Positions 62,301 through 64,000 of a stretch of 64,000 bases of DNA are shown piece by piece. The position numbers and the translations under genes are program-made. Every line of letters begins with the position of its first letter. Within the stretch, counting starts at the first letter, position 1. The notes beneath the pieces are model-generated. The model made no database searches. It saw nothing but the letters and a program-made list of their open reading frames with translations, and was not told where the DNA came from. The DNA lies in the NCBI RefSeq assembly GCF_010093595.1, contig NW_022985444.1:752654-816653 (forward strand), read 5' to 3'. The stretch comes from Mytilinidion resinicola (lineage: Eukaryota > Ascomycota > Dothideomycetes > Mytilinidiales > Mytilinidiaceae).

Positions 62301-64000
62301 AGTCCTCTATAATATTAAGGATATATAAGCCTTTATTAGATTTATAAACTTCTACTAATAATTTATTAATAATTTCTCTGGCCTGGCCGCTCCCCTAATT
62401 ACACTTATAAAAAAGAACGTTCTGTTCCGGTTTAATAAGTCCTGCTGTGCGGTATTTAAACAACTTAAGACAGTATTTACCACCGCCCTAATCCTCTATT
62501 ATTTCAACCCTAAACTGCCGATTATTATTAAGGCTAATTTGTCCGACTATATAAACGCTAGAGTGCTCTTGCAAATAGATAAATAAGGAATACTCTAACC
62601 TGTAGCCTACTTCTTAAAATAATTAAGTTCTGCTAAATATAACTATAAAATCTATAATAAGGAACTCCTAGCAATTATCTAATACTTTAAACAGTGGCGG
62701 CCTAAACTAAAAGGCGTAGTATTCCTAATTTAGGTTCTTAGCAACTATAAGAACCTACAGTACTTTATAACTATAAAGCAGTTAAGCTACTAATAGGCTT
62801 ATTAGTCCGAATACCTGTCCTAATTCAACTTTTTAATTACCTACCAACCTGGTAAGTATAGTAAGAAGCCTAACGCCTTAACGCGTTGTACGCAAGATAC
62901 GCCTGCGCAAGAAAAAGCTTAAGCAGCCTAAAATTAGATACTGCTCTATCCTAACCTGTTTATATAGTTAAATTTAATAAAAACTAACCGAATAATTTAG
63001 GAAATTATTAAGGATAAATACCTAAATAATAAGTTTATCTAGGAAGTCCTGGAGATATTATACTCCGGAGTATACCGCTCTAAGAAAATTACCCTAAGTA
63101 AATATAAAGAGCAAGATAGCAAGCTTTACTTCTGTAACTAAATAGCAATTCCTAATAATAATAAACTAAAGATTAAACTGCTTCGTTACGTGCATAATTC
63201 CCCTATTAGCGGCTATCCTAGATATAGAAAGACTTTAGAAATCCTTTAAAAAGAATACTACTAGCCGTATATATTTAAAATAATTTGCTAATTTATAGTA
63301 TACTATTACACCTATTGCTGTATAAAGGCTTTAAAAGAAAAGTATAATAGCTTCCTAAAACCCCTGCCTGTTCTATAGTATTGCTAGTAAGATATTTCTA
63401 TTAACTTTATTATTAAACTACCTAAATCCGAAGGCTATACTAATATTATAGTTATAGTAGACCGCCTAAGCAAGTACTAATATATAATTCCCTATAGAAT
63501 AATTATAGCTAAGGCTATAGCTAACCTATTCTACTAATATATTTAGGTATATCACGGATTGCCTAATATATACGTATCCGATTAAGGATTGCAGTTTATC
63601 TCTGTATTTTAGGATAAACTTTATAAGCAACTACGTATTAAAGCCTAATTATTATTAGCCTTCTACCCGGAAACTAATAGCTAAATAGAGAAGGCTAATT
63701 TAATGCTAGAATAAGTCCTCCGCGCCTATATAAACTATAAGCAAGATAACTAGGTTACTTAGCTACTGTCTGCTTAGTTTAAGGCAAATAACACCTAATC
63801 TAAATTAATAATAGTAATACTATTTATTGCTATCTTAGGATAACACCTAAGAATAGGCTTTAAACCGCTATTAGGAACTCTGCGCCCTGCCTATTAAGCA
63901 CTGTAAGTACTTAAAGCTAATTAGATAGTTAATAAAATATTAGATATTAAGCAGTTTATCCGCAAAAAGATAACTTAGGCCTAAGCAATATAAGAAGAAT
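59056..64000 (+). mobile_element. Ty3/Gypsy retrotransposon, heavily RIP-mutated, runs off the window
   Basis: The domain order is read through many stops. A gag-like region (about 59480-60480) ends in a zinc knuckle at 60431 (CFKCGKYSYISCNC, with Tyr at the His position). Reverse transcriptase follows: FIKKPGGGL near 61760, the YRALN block near 61800, and the catalytic box as YINNILIYS at 62089-62115 instead of YxDD. RNase H follows near 62520 and integrase near 63420-63720 (VIVDRLSKY; GLPNIYVSD; FYPETN). RT before integrase makes it Gypsy, not Copia. Nearly all lesions are TAA/TAG at Gln/Trp sites or G-to-A changes at acidic codons. Plus-strand orientation. The 3' LTR is outside. Confidence 0.9.

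Overview
This looks like a filamentous ascomycete (Pezizomycotina; a dothideomycete would fit). The genes carry short GT..AG introns of roughly 45-230 bases with CTAAC/CTGAC-like branch sites. The single-copy housekeeping genes are fungal (TSC2, CSE1), and the AT-rich stretches show the signature expected of repeat-induced point mutation (RIP): CA and TG depleted, TA abundant, Gln and Trp codons turned into stops. I could not fix the species.

Layout. 1-4.6 kb: tail of a WD40 (probably NACHT-WD40) gene, then a nested transposon pair. A 2,925-bp hAT element (8-bp target duplication CTTATGCC) sits inside a 197-bp short element that has its own 5-bp duplication. A second, uninterrupted copy of the 197-bp element lies inverted at 31.8-32.0 kb. 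4.9-9.85 kb: three tandem paralogues of a DEDDh exonuclease-like protein with a C-terminal zinc knuckle. Two are broken by stops, and the only open copy has substitutions at a catalytic and a zinc-binding position. 11-12.4 kb: one orphan gene. 14.6-25.7 kb: the conserved core, with a secreted M28 aminopeptidase, TSC2 (tuberin, Rap/RhebGAP) and CSE1 (importin-alpha export). The last two are divergent around a shared promoter holding a 20-bp x 3 tandem repeat.

26.5-33.4 kb: accessory stretch with three related short-motif (F-box/2EXR-like) genes, two of them frameshifted. A fragmented gene of unknown function follows, interrupted by the second 197-bp element. 33.8-52.5 kb: mostly intact genes: SET-domain protein, sulfotransferase-like P-loop protein, beta-class carbonic anhydrase, MDR-type NADP reductase, SnoaL-like protein, a predicted N-acylated Gly-rich protein, a four-exon orphan, a small secreted protein, an Ayg1-like alpha/beta hydrolase and a disordered orphan. 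A 138-bp hairpin MITE with TA flanks lies at 43.9-44.1 kb. 53.1-64 kb: WD40 fragment, then a Mutator-like element (MULE) with long terminal repeats and an assembly gap, a second heavily mutated MULE, and a heavily mutated Ty3/Gypsy retrotransposon running off the window. An oddly GC-rich ~300-bp block separates the last two.

No CRISPR array, complete biosynthetic cluster, tRNA or rRNA was seen. The most unusual things are the nested insertion with an uninterrupted control copy in the same window, the unnamed 197-bp element, and the exonuclease/zinc-knuckle triplet in which each copy is damaged at a different place.
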